Positions 45,427-56,600 of a stretch of 64,000 nt of DNA are shown in pieces. A program made the position numbers and the translations under genes. The notes under the pieces are model-generated. The model did not search any database, was not told where the DNA came from, and was given only the letters and a program-made list of their open reading frames with translations. The first letter of the stretch is position 1, and each line of letters opens with the position of its first letter. Where the stretch lies: NCBI RefSeq assembly GCF_004349145.1, contig NZ_SMFO01000005.1:62725-126724 (forward strand), written 5' to 3'. Source of the DNA: Flavobacterium hiemivividum. Its GTDB lineage: Bacteria > Bacteroidota > Bacteroidia > Flavobacteriales > Flavobacteriaceae.

Positions 45427-46236
45427 TTAATATTCCCATTTTCGAAATTTATTTAATTTTTCATGCTCTTCAATTTCTTCGACAGGAATTACTTTTAGAA
45501 AAGAACAATGTTGCTCGATTGCATATTCTACTTTTTCTACGATTTCCTCAATAGAATCATTGTCATAATCAATTTCAAGCGGTTCTTTTATGATGAACGA
45601 CTGCAGAATTCCCTTCTTTTTCATGCGTAATCCTTTTTTATCGAAGGAACGTCGGAAACCGTCGATCACAATGGGGACTACTATAGGACGGTGCTCCTTA
45701 ATTATATGCGCCGTTCCTTTTCGAACAGGCTTGAAAGATTTAGTCGTTCCTTGCGGAAAAGTAATTACCCAACCATCTTTGAGGGCGATTTTAATATTTT
45801 CGGTATCATTAGGATCCACGCATTTCTTATCAACGACGTCTTTGCCTTTTTCACGCCAGGTTCGCTCTACAGTGATGGCACCAGCATAAGCCATAATTCT
45901 TGGCAATAAACCGGCTCGCATCGTTTCTTTGGCTGCTACATAATAGATATTCAGCTTGGGATTCCATAAATACAATACGTTTTTTATATTGTTTTCTCTC
46001 CCTTTTAAACTTGCGTTAAATACATGAAACATGGCTACAACATCGGCAAAGTAGGTTTGATGGTTCGAAATAAACAGCACGTTTGTACCCGGTAAATTTC
46101 TAATGATTTCCGAGCCCTCAATCTGTAATTCATTGAAGCCTCTATATCGTCTATGGGTAATCCCCCCGAAAATTCGGATCAACCATCTCTTTACAAAAAG
46201 GATGTGACCAAAAGGATTTCTCTTCAATAACCCCAT
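45427..46236 (-). CDS. 1-acyl-glycerol-3-phosphate acyltransferase-like (PlsC superfamily)
   Basis: 269 residues. The acyltransferase block starts at NVLFISNHQTYFADVVAM (~53-70) and later has VITFPQGTTKSFKPVRKG and PIVVPIVIDGFRR. By family it acylates lysophosphatidate or a related lipid at the inner membrane. Two deviations: the catalytic His and Asp are five residues apart (H-QTYFA-D) instead of four, and the FPEGTR motif reads FPQGTT. It is therefore a variant member, and acceptor specificity is uncertain. Confidence 0.82.
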   Translation of the reverse strand: MGLLKRNPFGHILFVKRWLIRIFGGITHRRYRGFNELQIEGSEIIRNLPGTNVLFISNHQTYFADVVAMFHVFNASLKGRENNIKNVLYLWNPKLNIYYVAAKETMRAGLLPRIMAYAGAITVERTWREKGKDVVDKKCVDPNDTENIKIALKDGWVITFPQGTTKSFKPVRKGTAHIIKEHRPIVVPIVIDGFRRSFDKKGLRMKKKGILQSFIIKEPLEIDYDNDSIEEIVEKVEYAIEQHCSFLKVIPVEEIEEHEKLNKFRKWEY

Positions 46237-46368
46237 AAAATATTGTGTTTATTTTCTAAATTTGGTATACAAACTTACGAAAATTTTTTTTGTACTATCT
46301 CTTTTTTGCTAGCCGACGGACTGAAATTAAATCTCTGATTATCCTCGTCCTAATAGCCGACTCCCTCT

Positions 46369-47019
46369 TTATTTATCAGCATCCAAAACTGATTTTAAAA
46401 CATCTTTTAACTCGCTAAGCATCATCGCAGTAGCACCCCAAACAATATGTCCTTCAATTTCAAAAGCCGGTACATTTTTATTTTTAGCATAGGAAGTAGA
46501 AAGTTTTGTTTCAATAATTATTTTGTCGCTCAAGAAAACGGATAATGGTAATTCAATGATGCTGGAAACTTCTGATGGTTGTGGAATAAAACAAACCTCA
46601 TCTTTACATATTCCAAAAAAAGGATGAACCATAAAGTTACTTGGAGGAATATAAGTGGGTGTAAAAAATTTAATCACTTCCATCTTTTCAAGATGGATTC
46701 CTATCTCCTCATGTGTTTCGCGCAAAGCTGTCATCGCAAAATTCTCGTCTTCCGTTTCAAACTTTCCGCCAGGAAATGCTATTTGTCCTGAATGCACTCC
46801 TTCATAGGAATTTCGAACAATTAAAACCAAATGAGTGATCCCATTTTTAGGATAAAACAACATCATAACCGCCGCCATTCTTGGTTCTTTATTTGCGCTA
46901 AATGCATTTTTCAAGCTTTCCATTCTTTCAAAAGGAGCCATTTTAAGATGCGCCTCCATCGCTGGAAGTTTCGCTTGAGCGAAATGAGGAACATATTCTA
47001 AAAAATGTTGAAAATCCAT
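46369..47019 (-). CDS. NUDIX hydrolase, CoA pyrophosphatase type
   Basis: 216 residues from ATG 47019 (a TTG two codons upstream is less likely). The CoA-specific signature VRNSYEGVHSGQIAFPGG leads into the Nudix box, with GGKFETEDENFAMTALRETH and EEIGI, containing the REtxEE core. By family it cleaves CoA and derivatives to phosphopantetheine and ADP. It is divergent from the DUF4268 gene; the -33 element of that gene lies within the first codons here. Confidence 0.9.
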   Translation of the reverse strand: MDFQHFLEYVPHFAQAKLPAMEAHLKMAPFERMESLKNAFSANKEPRMAAVMMLFYPKNGITHLVLIVRNSYEGVHSGQIAFPGGKFETEDENFAMTALRETHEEIGIHLEKMEVIKFFTPTYIPPSNFMVHPFFGICKDEVCFIPQPSEVSSIIELPLSVFLSDKIIIETKLSTSYAKNKNVPAFEIEGHIVWGATAMMLSELKDVLKSVLDADK

Positions 47020-47037
47020 AATCAAAGTCTATTTTTG
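47008..47037 (+). promoter_or_regulatory. Full promoter for the DUF4268 gene inside the NUDIX 5' end
   Basis: TTG (47008-47010), 19-base spacer, TATTTTTG (47030-47037). It fits the consensus and shows that the longer open frame from 47005 is not the real start. Confidence 0.75.
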
Positions 47038-47103
47038 CATCTTATAGTAAAAGTACTCCAGAAAATAATAGTGCGCAAATTTTCTAATAATCAAACAATC
47101 AAA

Positions 47104-47538
47104 ATGTATAGCAAAGAAGAAACTCAAAAATTAAAGAGAGAGTTCTGGGTCACATTCGCAGAAAAATATCCCCGAAAATGGGTTTTGTATGACACAAAAA
47201 TTAAAGATTTCTCTTTTAAGTTTTATGTAGATAATAAAAAAGCCCAAGTTTTAATTGATATCGAACATCGAAATTATGAAACTAGAATTGCTTATTTTGA
47301 GAAACTAGAAGCCTTAAAAAATATATTAGCCGAAGAGTTCATTGCCGATTTAGTATTCGAAAGAGAGTATGTTCTTGAAAACGGAAAAACAATCAGTCGC
47401 ATTTGGGTTGAAAAACTAGGCGTAAGCGTCAGCAACAGAAACTACTGGGATGAGATATTTGCGTTTTACAACGAGAAAATGACTGCTTTAGAACTTTTCT
47501 ATTCTGAATACGATGATTTTATAAAGGATATTACATAG
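47104..47538 (+). CDS. DUF4268 domain protein
   Basis: 144 residues from ATG 47104, chosen because the promoter ends at 47037. The sequence MYSKEETQKLKREFWVTFAE, WVLYDTKIKDFSFKFYVDNK, ARVLIDIEH-type (AQVLIDIEHRN) and NYWDEIFAFYNEKM match DUF4268, an uncharacterised family resembling the C-terminal part of restriction- or nuclease-associated proteins. No catalytic residue set is obvious. It is monocistronic. Confidence 0.82.
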   Translation: MYSKEETQKLKREFWVTFAEKYPRKWVLYDTKIKDFSFKFYVDNKKAQVLIDIEHRNYETRIAYFEKLEALKNILAEEFIADLVFEREYVLENGKTISRIWVEKLGVSVSNRNYWDEIFAFYNEKMTALELFYSEYDDFIKDIT

Positions 47539-47606
47539 TAAGAAAGACTAATTTCATTAGTTTTTTTGTTGTTTAAAACACCACTTAAAATTATATTCTC
47601 ACAAGT

Positions 47607-47656
47607 AAAAAAGCGATTGTAAAATAGAATTCTTTCTATTTTACAATCGCTTTTTT
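47607..47656. terminator. Strong bidirectional terminator
   Basis: A perfect 23-bp stem (47607-47629 with 47634-47656), a four-base loop, A6 at the 5' end and T6 at the 3' end. It separates the convergent DUF4268 and carboxylase genes. Confidence 0.93.
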
Positions 47657-47672
47657 CATGCACATTAAAACT

Positions 47673-49214
47673 CTACAATGGAATATTTCCGTGTTTTCGA
47701 TCTGGCCTAACAATCACTTTATTTTCGAGCATACTGAATGCTTTTATCAATTTTCTACGCGTATCTTCTGGCAATATAACCTCATCCACAAAACCTCTCT
47801 GCGCTGCAGTATAAGGATTTGCAAACAAATTTGCATATTCTGCTTCCTTTTCTAAAAGTTTAGCTGCAGGATCAGCCGCTTCATTGATTTCTTTTTTGAA
47901 GATAATTTCTGACGCTCCTTTTGCTCCCATAACCGCAATTTCGGCAGTTGGCCACGCATAATTCATGTCGGCACCAATGTGTTTCGAATTCATCACATCA
48001 TAAGCTCCACCATAAGCTTTACGCGTAATAACCGTAATTCTAGGTACGGTTGCTTCGCTTAATGCGTAAAGTAACTTGGCTCCATGGACGATAATTCCAT
48101 GCCACTCTTGATCTGTTCCTGGTAAGAAACCGGGCACATCTACTAAGACTAACAAAGGAATATTGAAACAATCGCAAAAACGAGTAAATCGTGCCGCTTT
48201 AATCGAACTATTTACATCCAAAACTCCGGCTAAATACATAGGTTGATTGGCCACAATACCAATACTTCGTCCGCCTAATCTGGCAAAACCTACAATAATA
48301 TTCTCGGCATAATTTTTATGAACTTCAAAAAAGGAATCTTCATCGATAATCCCAGCAATCACATTATGCATGTCATAGGGCTTATTTGGATTATCGGGAA
48401 TAATCGTTGCCAATTGTTCGCGTACCTCATCGTTTAGTTCATAAGGCAACTTTGCAGTCGTTTCTTTATTACTTTGCGGTAAATAGCTCAACAATTTTTT
48501 TAGATCTTCCAGACATTCTACATCATTTGCAGAAGTACAATGTGCTACACCAGACTTAGTAGAATGCGTACTTGCTCCTCCCAATTCCTCAGAAGTTACA
48601 GTTTCATTGGTAACCGTTTTAACAACATTGGGTCCCGTCACAAACATATAGCTAGTATCTTCTACCATCATGGTAAAATCTGTCATCGCAGGAGAATATA
48701 CCGCTCCACCTGCGCAAGGTCCCATAATAGCAGATATTTGCGGAATCACTCCACTTGCTTGTACGTTTCTAAAGAAAATATCAGCATAACCACCCAAAGA
48801 ACGCACACCTTCTTGAATACGAGCACCACCTGAATCGTTTAATCCGATCATAGGCGCTCCCATTTTGACTGCCATGTCCATCACTTTGCAGATTTTCTCA
48901 GCATGTGTTTCAGACAAAGCTCCACCAAAAACAGTGAAATCCTGAGCGAAAATATAAACTAGTCTTCCGTTAATGGTTCCGTATCCCGTGATCACTCCAT
49001 CACCATAATATTTTTCTTTCTCCATCCCAAAATCAGTAGTACGATGTGTCACCAATATACCAATTTCTTCAAAAGAACCTTCGTCCATCAAATAGTTAAC
49101 ACGCTCTCTGGCTGTCAATTTCTTTTTTTGGTGTTGCTTTGCAATTCTGTTTTTACCTCCACCCAAATGGGCTTGAGCAATTTTATCGTTTAATTCTTTT
49201 ATTTTAGACTCCAT
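47673..49214 (-). CDS. Acyl-CoA carboxylase carboxyltransferase (beta) subunit
   Basis: 513 residues of the carboxyltransferase family (propionyl-/methylmalonyl-type). Motifs include [20 protein letters not shown] at the N-terminus, [20 protein letters not shown], the oxyanion-hole stretches [20 protein letters not shown] and [13 protein letters not shown], and in the C-domain [10 protein letters not shown] and [10 protein letters not shown]. By family it transfers CO2 from carboxybiotin to an acyl-CoA. It is the last gene of a three-gene operon (4-base gap). Propionyl-CoA as substrate is likely but not certain. Confidence 0.93.
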   Translation of the reverse strand: MESKIKELNDKIAQAHLGGGKNRIAKQHQKKKLTARERVNYLMDEGSFEEIGILVTHRTTDFGMEKEKYYGDGVITGYGTINGRLVYIFAQDFTVFGGALSETHAEKICKVMDMAVKMGAPMIGLNDSGGARIQEGVRSLGGYADIFFRNVQASGVIPQISAIMGPCAGGAVYSPAMTDFTMMVEDTSYMFVTGPNVVKTVTNETVTSEELGGASTHSTKSGVAHCTSANDVECLEDLKKLLSYLPQSNKETTAKLPYELNDEVREQLATIIPDNPNKPYDMHNVIAGIIDEDSFFEVHKNYAENIIVGFARLGGRSIGIVANQPMYLAGVLDVNSSIKAARFTRFCDCFNIPLLVLVDVPGFLPGTDQEWHGIIVHGAKLLYALSEATVPRITVITRKAYGGAYDVMNSKHIGADMNYAWPTAEIAVMGAKGASEIIFKKEINEAADPAAKLLEKEAEYANLFANPYTAAQRGFVDEVILPEDTRRKLIKAFSMLENKVIVRPDRKHGNIPL

Positions 49215-49218
49215 AAAT

Positions 49219-50661
49219 TTATTGATTTGGTAATCGTACTATTTTTTGATCTTCAAAATATTGTTTCAAAGCGATCATAGCGGCAATTTCAGCTTCTTGT
49301 GCCAATTGGTTTTTTAACAAGTCTGCACTGTAATATTTTTTCACGAAATGCGTGTCAAAATTTCCAGAACGGAACGCTTCATGTTCACATACAAATTTCC
49401 CAAAAGGCAAAGTAGTTTGTACCCCTTCGACTAAATATCCATCAATTGCTTTGATCATAAGTTGGATTGCCTCTTCACGGGTTTCGCCATAAGTTATCAG
49501 CTTGGCCAGCATCGGGTCATAATAAATTGGAATATCCATTCCTTGCTCAAAACCGTTATCAACACGAATTCCTTCGCCAACAGGCAATTGGTACACCTCT
49601 AAATGTCCAACACTTGGAAGAAAATCATTCATAGGATCTTCGGCATAAACACGTAATTCTAACGCATGACCTTTGATCACTAAGTCTTCCTGCTTAATCG
49701 TTAAAGCCTCTCCACGAGCCACTTTTATTTGCATTTCAACTAAGTCAGTACCTGTAATCAACTCGGTTACTGGATGCTCCACTTGCAAACGCGTATTCAT
49801 TTCAAGGAAATAGAAATTATTGTTTTCATCCAATAAAAACTCCACAGTTCCTGCTCCTAAATAATCGCAAGATTTAGCCACCATAACGGCAGCTTCACCC
49901 ATTTCTTTACGCAATTCAGGTGTTAAAACTGAAGAAGGAGCTTCTTCGACTACTTTTTGATGGCGACGCTGAATACTACATTCTCTTTCGAATAAATATA
50001 AAATATTCCCATGACTATCGGCCATGATTTGTATTTCAATATGACGAGGAGAAGCAACGTATTTTTCTATAAAAACAGAACCATCACCAAAAGCATTTAT
50101 AGCCTCGCTGATCGCTCTTTTCATTTGGGATTCAAATTCTTCTTCATTCTCGACAACACGCATTCCTTTTCCACCACCGCCGGCAGAAGCTTTAATCAAA
50201 ATAGGAAATCCTATTTCACGGGCAACTACTTTTGCTTTTTCAATATCAGTAATCGCTTCATCTAAACCAGGAACCATTGGAATATTATAAGCTTTAACCG
50301 CTTCTTTGGCAGCCAGCTTACTTCCCATTATATGTATGGCTTTCGATTTTGGTCCAATAAAAATGATGTTGTTTTTTTCTGCTTTTTCAGCAAAATCAGC
50401 ATTCTCACTCAAAAAACCATATCCTGGGTGAATAGCATCGACACCTAAAGATTTGGCCACTTCAATAATTTTATCTCCTAATAAATAAGACTGGTTTGAA
50501 GGCGATTCCCCAATCCAAACGGCTTCATCAGCAAATTTGACATGAGGTGCATTTCTATCGACTGTTGAATAAACAGCCACTGTTTTAATACCCATTTTCT
50601 GGGCGGTCTTCATTACTCTAATGGCAATTTCTCCCCTATTGGCAACTAATATCTTTTTCAT
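49219..50661 (-). CDS. Biotin carboxylase subunit of acyl-CoA carboxylase
   Basis: 480 residues from ATG 50661 ([15 protein letters not shown]); this leaves a 4-base gap after the carrier gene, whereas an upstream alternative would overlap. ATP-grasp features are visible: [56 protein letters not shown]. By family it carboxylates biotin on the carrier with ATP and bicarbonate. Being part of the carrier-BC-CT operon points to a catabolic acyl-CoA carboxylase rather than the fatty-acid AccC. Confidence 0.93.
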   Translation of the reverse strand: MKKILVANRGEIAIRVMKTAQKMGIKTVAVYSTVDRNAPHVKFADEAVWIGESPSNQSYLLGDKIIEVAKSLGVDAIHPGYGFLSENADFAEKAEKNNIIFIGPKSKAIHIMGSKLAAKEAVKAYNIPMVPGLDEAITDIEKAKVVAREIGFPILIKASAGGGGKGMRVVENEEEFESQMKRAISEAINAFGDGSVFIEKYVASPRHIEIQIMADSHGNILYLFERECSIQRRHQKVVEEAPSSVLTPELRKEMGEAAVMVAKSCDYLGAGTVEFLLDENNNFYFLEMNTRLQVEHPVTELITGTDLVEMQIKVARGEALTIKQEDLVIKGHALELRVYAEDPMNDFLPSVGHLEVYQLPVGEGIRVDNGFEQGMDIPIYYDPMLAKLITYGETREEAIQLMIKAIDGYLVEGVQTTLPFGKFVCEHEAFRSGNFDTHFVKKYYSADLLKNQLAQEAEIAAMIALKQYFEDQKIVRLPNQ

Positions 50662-50665
50662 ACGA

Positions 50666-51151
50666 TTATTCAAATTCAATTAATAATTGCCCTTTATCTA
50701 CAGCATCTCCTAATGTTACCGATATCGATTTGATAATTCCGTCGCGTGGAGAAAGAAAACTGTTTTCCATTTTCATAGCTTCCAGAATTAAAAGGCTGTC
50801 GTTCTCTTTTACTGTTTGTCCCACTACTACACTAATTTCCAATATCAATCCCGGCATAGGTGCTTTGATAGCATTGATTTGTTTGGTCAATCCTACCTCA
50901 AAACCTAACTCTTTGATAAGCTGATCTAAATCATTAGAAACAGCAACAGTATAACTATTGTTATTTACTTTGACGGTATATGTTTTTTGGGTGAAATTAG
51001 CCGAGAGAATCTCTGCTTTGTAGGGTTTATTTTCGTGCAGTACATGGAATGTTTTAGCATCCATATTTACAGCGTCGAGCTGTGAAACTTGTTCTTTATC
51101 AAAGTCAAATTGAAAAGAATCATTTACTTTTACTTTATAGCTATCACTCAT
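50666..51151 (-). CDS. Biotin carboxyl carrier protein of acyl-CoA carboxylase
   Basis: 161 residues. The C-terminal ~70 residues form a biotinyl domain with INAIKAPMPGLILEISVVVG and LLILEAMKMENSF; Lys127 of AMKM is the biotin site. The N-terminal ~85 residues are a beta-rich extension (VDAKTFHVLHENKPYKAEI-like). First gene of the operon. By family it shuttles carboxybiotin between the two downstream subunits. Confidence 0.93.
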   Translation of the reverse strand: MSDSYKVKVNDSFQFDFDKEQVSQLDAVNMDAKTFHVLHENKPYKAEILSANFTQKTYTVKVNNNSYTVAVSNDLDQLIKELGFEVGLTKQINAIKAPMPGLILEISVVVGQTVKENDSLLILEAMKMENSFLSPRDGIIKSISVTLGDAVDKGQLLIEFE

Positions 51152-51332
51152 TAATGCAATTTTTATGGTCGTAAAAATAAGTAAAAGAAAACGTTTTCGT
51201 AAGATAAAAAGATAGATTTATGCTAAAAAGATATAGTTATTCAATTATATTTTGAAAATATAAATTTGACTCATTCCTTTCAATTTCCGAATTATATAAA
51301 AAACTCTTTTTTCAAAAACGTCACAATAGCCT

Positions 51333-53522
51333 TTAAAGAACCAACAACCCAAATTCTCTTAAAGTGTTAATTGGTTTTGAGTACCAAAATAGCTCAAAGT
51401 CCTCTAAATGAGTTTCAAAATCAGCTTTTACTTCCGTAAATGAATAGGTTTTAGCGTTTGAAACAGTAATTTTTAACAACATTGCCACAAGCCATTCTCC
51501 TTCTTGCTTACTAGTCTGAATGGTAAAGCTTTCTTTCTTATCGTGAAAAGTCAGTGTCATCATTTCCCAAGTACTCCCTTTTTTTGATTTGGTAAAATGA
51601 TTAACCGAAGGCTTCCCGCCTAACCAAACAATTTTAGCTGTCGCTTTTATATTGAAATCTTCTGCTACTTCTAAAGCATTAAAAATATAGTCTTCCGGAA
51701 TTTTAGTCTTCGGAATTTTAAATTCAAACCAATCCTGCAGTTCATAGTCGAAACAGATTCCGTGCATGAAATTGAACAATGATTTTTTAAGTCCAAAACT
51801 AAACTTGTCATGGTCGATTCCTGTCGAATCAATATAGTTAATATCGTTATTAGCAAAAGTTCCAATAACTTCCGTTTCTTTGACAACGCCAAATTTCTCT
51901 GGATACAAGCCCACGGGACTGTGCGCCGTCATAGCAAACTGATGCCAAAAACCAGACTGCAGAACACCTGCTTCAAATAATTGGCGCACCATTTCCAGAC
52001 TGTCCACCGTTTCCTGAACTGTTTGTGTTGGATAACCGTACATCAAATAAGAATGTACCATAATCCCGGCTTCGGTAAAATTACGGGTCACTTTGGCTAC
52101 TTGTTCCACTGTAACTCCCTTGTCTATCAATTTCAACAAACGATCTGAGGCTACTTCGAGACCACCGGAAACGGCAATACAGCCGGAAGCTTTTAATAGC
52201 AAACACAAATCTCTGGAAAAACTTTTTTCGAATCGAATATTAGTCCACCAAGTCACTGATAATTTTCTACGAAGTATTTCAAGCGCTAATGCCCGCATCA
52301 ATGCTGGAGGTGCTGCTTCATCTACGTAATGAAATCCATTTTCGCCCGTTTGCTCCATCATTTGCTCCATACGATCACACAGTAAACTAGCTGCAACCGG
52401 CTCGTAAATTTTGATGTAATCCAATGAAATATCGCAAAAGGTGCATTTCCCCCAATAGCATCCATGCGCCATGGTGAGTTTATTCCAGCGTCCATCGCTC
52501 CACATACGGTGCATGGGATTTACGATTTCGATAACCGAAATGTATTTATCCAAAGGCAAATCAGAATAATCTGGCGTCCCCACTTGCGCTTGCTTGTAAT
52601 CTGGTTGTAGGGAATTATTTTTGTAAATAACTCTCCCGTCTTCTAGAAGAAATGTTCTTTTGAAAGAGTTGTGATTCGGGTTTTCGATATTATTGATTAA
52701 TTCCTCAATAGGTACTTCACCATCATCTAAAGTAATAAAATCGAAAAACTCAAAAACACGTTCGTCCGAAAGGGAACGCAATTCGGTGTTAGGAAAACCA
52801 CCACCCATGGTAATTTTAATTTCAGGATGATGGTTTTTAATCCATTGCGCTGATCTAAAAGCACTGTATAAATTCCCCGGAAAGGGAACAGAAATCAAGA
52901 AAATCGTAGGTTGGATCGTTTCAATTTTTTCTTTCAAAATCGAAAGAAGTATTTCATCGATATAGGTAGTTTCTTGTTGAAGCGCTTGATACAATTCGTC
53001 AAAAGAATTTGCACTTCGTCCTAAACGTTCTGCATACCGACTAAAGCCAAAATTAGCATCCACACATTCCACAATAAAATCAGAGATATCTTCAAGATAT
53101 AAGGTCGCCAAATGCTTGGCTTTGTCCTGCGTTCCCATACTTCCAAAAGCCCAATCAAGTTCTTCTAGTTGCGCAAAACGGGAGGCTTCGGGCAAATAAT
53201 CTTCCTGACAGATTTGGAGTGCCAAGGTTGGATTTTTCCCCTGTAGAAAACGGATTACCGCATCAATCGTTTTGATGTATTCCTCTTGTAAAGCAAAAAT
53301 GCGTTTGGAATTATCTGAAATAGCACGATCTATAGTTGCTGTTTTAAATAAATCTAACAATCCCACTTTCGAAAACAATTTCAAAATCACTTCAATCCCC
53401 AAATCTGCTTGAACTGATTCGACATTAATCGTATTCAGAAACCCCTTGATATAAGCAGTAGCTGGATATGGTGTATTCAGTTGTGTAAACGGAGGCGTAA
53501 TAAGGAATAATTTTGTTTTCAA
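51333..53522 (-). CDS. B12-binding-domain radical SAM protein
   Basis: 729 residues from a TTG start (MKTKLFLITPPFTQLNTPYP). A Rossmann-like cobalamin-type region occupies ~1-290 (IFLISVPFPGNLYSAFRSAQ, GGGFPNTELRS, FITLDDGEVPIEEL) without an evident DxHxG. The radical SAM core has Cys355, Cys360 and Cys363 in HGCYWGKCTFCD, a C-x4-C-x2-C spacing rather than the usual C-x3-C-x2-C. GGLEVASDRLLKLIDKGV and HSYLMYGYPTQTVQETVDSL follow. A ~150-residue C-terminal extension is unassigned. It is alone; substrate is unknown. Confidence 0.88.
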   Translation of the reverse strand: MKTKLFLITPPFTQLNTPYPATAYIKGFLNTINVESVQADLGIEVILKLFSKVGLLDLFKTATIDRAISDNSKRIFALQEEYIKTIDAVIRFLQGKNPTLALQICQEDYLPEASRFAQLEELDWAFGSMGTQDKAKHLATLYLEDISDFIVECVDANFGFSRYAERLGRSANSFDELYQALQQETTYIDEILLSILKEKIETIQPTIFLISVPFPGNLYSAFRSAQWIKNHHPEIKITMGGGFPNTELRSLSDERVFEFFDFITLDDGEVPIEELINNIENPNHNSFKRTFLLEDGRVIYKNNSLQPDYKQAQVGTPDYSDLPLDKYISVIEIVNPMHRMWSDGRWNKLTMAHGCYWGKCTFCDISLDYIKIYEPVAASLLCDRMEQMMEQTGENGFHYVDEAAPPALMRALALEILRRKLSVTWWTNIRFEKSFSRDLCLLLKASGCIAVSGGLEVASDRLLKLIDKGVTVEQVAKVTRNFTEAGIMVHSYLMYGYPTQTVQETVDSLEMVRQLFEAGVLQSGFWHQFAMTAHSPVGLYPEKFGVVKETEVIGTFANNDINYIDSTGIDHDKFSFGLKKSLFNFMHGICFDYELQDWFEFKIPKTKIPEDYIFNALEVAEDFNIKATAKIVWLGGKPSVNHFTKSKKGSTWEMMTLTFHDKKESFTIQTSKQEGEWLVAMLLKITVSNAKTYSFTEVKADFETHLEDFELFWYSKPINTLREFGLLVL

Positions 53523-53688
53523 AAGGAAATTGTTTTGTGCAAAAATAAGGGTTATTTCAATAGTTTACACATAAATCAAGGGCTAGATTTATAATTCGGA
53601 TCCAGTTTTAGATCCTAATAGTAATGCTTTTTTGCCGTTGTAAAATTTGTACAAAATTAATTACATTTACAATTGTTAAATTAATCGA

Positions 53689-56600
53689 ATGAAATATACT
53701 TTACTCTTTCTTTTTTTATTAATTATTGTTCCTTCATTTGCGCAATACAATAATAAATTAGCCGGTTTTACTGAAAACAAAGGGCAAATTATTGACCAAA
53801 AGGGAAAGGCGAACCCAGCTGTAAAGTTCCTGTTGAATTCAAATGGATTAAATGTACAATTAAGAAAAAATGGTTTCTCCTATGATATATATGAAGTGAA
53901 AAAAACACCTGTTCTACCTTTACAAACATCAAAAAAAACAATAAATCATACTCCTGAAAAAGAAAAAATAGAACCCGAATATGATATTGAGCATGTATTT
54001 CATCGAGTTGATATCGATTTTGTTAATTCAAATTCTAATGTTGAATTCATTAAAGAACAAGAATCAAAAGATTTTGATAATTATTATAACATTCCAAGCA
54101 AACCCAATGGAATTCTAGGAGTTCATAGCTTCAAAAAAATCACTTACAAAAATATTTATCCTAATATTGACGTGGTTTTCACTATTCCAGCCGATTCTTT
54201 AAAAACTGTCGAATACAATTTTATAGTTCATCCAAAAGGAAAAATATCAGATATCCAACTCAAATTTAATGGTGCCAAAACAGAATTAATAGACAATAAA
54301 ATCCGAATGAATGTTCGTTTTGGTAAAATGGATGAAACCATACCAGCAAGCTGGACAGAAGATAAAACAGGCAAAAAAGACATTGACATTGGTTACAAAA
54401 AAATAAAAAATAATGTTTATGGTTTTAACGCTGATAAACAGTTTTTGAATAAAACGTTGGTTATTGATCCCGTACCGGTTAGACTTTGGGGAACTTATTT
54501 TGGTGGGGGAAACACAAATCTCACTAAAAAAATAAAAACAGATAAGCTAGAAAATGTAATTATTACAGGAGAAACCTCTAGCGCAACGAATATTGCAACA
54601 TCGGGTGCTTTTCAAACTACAAAAACATCTATATTGGATGCGTCATTCCTTTCTAAGTTTACTCCTGATGGCAACAGAATATGGGGGACTTATATTAATT
54701 CTGCGAGAATATTCGACCTAGCAGTAAACACCAATAATGAAATTTATATTGGCGGTTCAGTCTTTTATACTTCTGGAAACGGACTATCTACTTTTGGAGC
54801 ATACAAATCTATTAATTCTGATTTTTCGTCAGATGGTTTAATCCTAAAATTTAACGATAATGGACAACAAATATGGGGAACATTATATGGAGGAATAGCT
54901 AATGAATCGATTAATACTTTAAGTTTAGATAATCAAGAAAATTTAATAATCGCTGGAGAAACACATAGTATAGAAGGAATTGCTACCTCAGGTGTTTTTC
55001 AATCTATTAATAATGACCCTTTTAATGGTTGTGGTTTCTTTGCAAAATTCTCCCCTTTAGGAGAAAGAATTTCTGGAAGTTATTTTCCCGGAAAAGTAAA
55101 TCATTCAATAATTGATACGAACAATAATTTAATTCTAGCAGGACAATATTGGATCTTAGATTCTGACCAACCTGATATTTCAACACCAGGAGCACATCAA
55201 ACGCAAATTCATCATATGGATGGTTTTATTGTAAAATTTAATTCAACTGGGGAAAGACTTTGGTGTACTTACTATGGAGGTGATCCTTCATTTTACATAT
55301 CAGTTAATGATTATTACGATCGTATAACAGGTTTAGGCACAGATTCTTTTAATAATATATATGCAACAGGAGTAACTAATAGCGAGAATAACATTTCGAC
55401 ACCTGGTGCTTATAAAGAAAACCAAGCAATAGGCGGTGTTGATACATTTATTGTCAAATTTAATACAAGTGGAATCAGGGAATGGGGAACCTATTATGGT
55501 TCTGAAAGCTTTCAAGGTTATGATAAATGTGAAAGTAGCTTTACATCTGAAAATGGAGACACGTATATCACAGGAGATACAAGGAGCCAAACAGATATTG
55601 CAACCGTAGGTAGTTTTCAACCAGTGAATGCTGGTTCTGATGAAGGTTTCATTTCAAAGTTTGACACTTCTGGCAATCTATTATGGGGGACCTATTACGG
55701 CGGCTCTGATCAAGATTTTATCAAAAATATTTATTACAAAAATCGAAATATTTACATAATTGGAACAACAACAGGAAGTGCTAATCTTGGCACTGTCGGA
55801 ACGGAATATCCAACACTTCAAGGCGGTAATACTTTTATTGCCAAGTTCCAAGATTGCCTTTCCAATCCTATAGCATCTAGCAACTCCCCTATCTGCATCG
55901 GCAACGACTTAAAACTTACAGCTTCAGGTGGAACAGATTATTTATGGACAGGTCCAAACGGATTTGCTTCTATCGAGCAAAACCCAATAATTCCAAATGC
56001 AGCTGCTTTATATAGTGGTGAATATAGCTGTACAATAACGGGAACCGGTGGATGTGATGACACCAAAAAAATCAATGTGGTGATTGGAGATTTTGTCGCT
56101 CCAATTCCTGATTTTGTAAACTTACCTACTATTACAGGAGATTGCACAACTATAATATCTACTGTTCCCTCAGCAACTGATGTCTGCGCAGGAGCAATTA
56201 CAGCAACGACGACTAGTCCGCTTTCATATAGCGTGCCTGGGACATATACTGTTATTTGGAACTATGATGATGGAAACGGAAATACAAATTTTCAAAATCA
56301 AACTATTATAATTAATCAACAGTCTTTGCCTACAGTAATTTCTCCTCAAACATTTTGCACCCAACAAAATGCCACTTTATCTGCTGTTGTTATTTCGGGA
56401 CAAAACATAAAATGGTACGATGCTTTAACAAACGGAAATATTTTACCAAATAATACAGCACTTCAAAATGGGACCAACTATTATGCTTCCCAGACAATCA
56501 ATGGATGTGAAAGCGAAAAAGTTCCTGTTTTAATTAACATAATAAATACCGCTGGGCCAACCGGTAATAGTCCGCAAACATTTTGTAGCAGCCAAAACTC

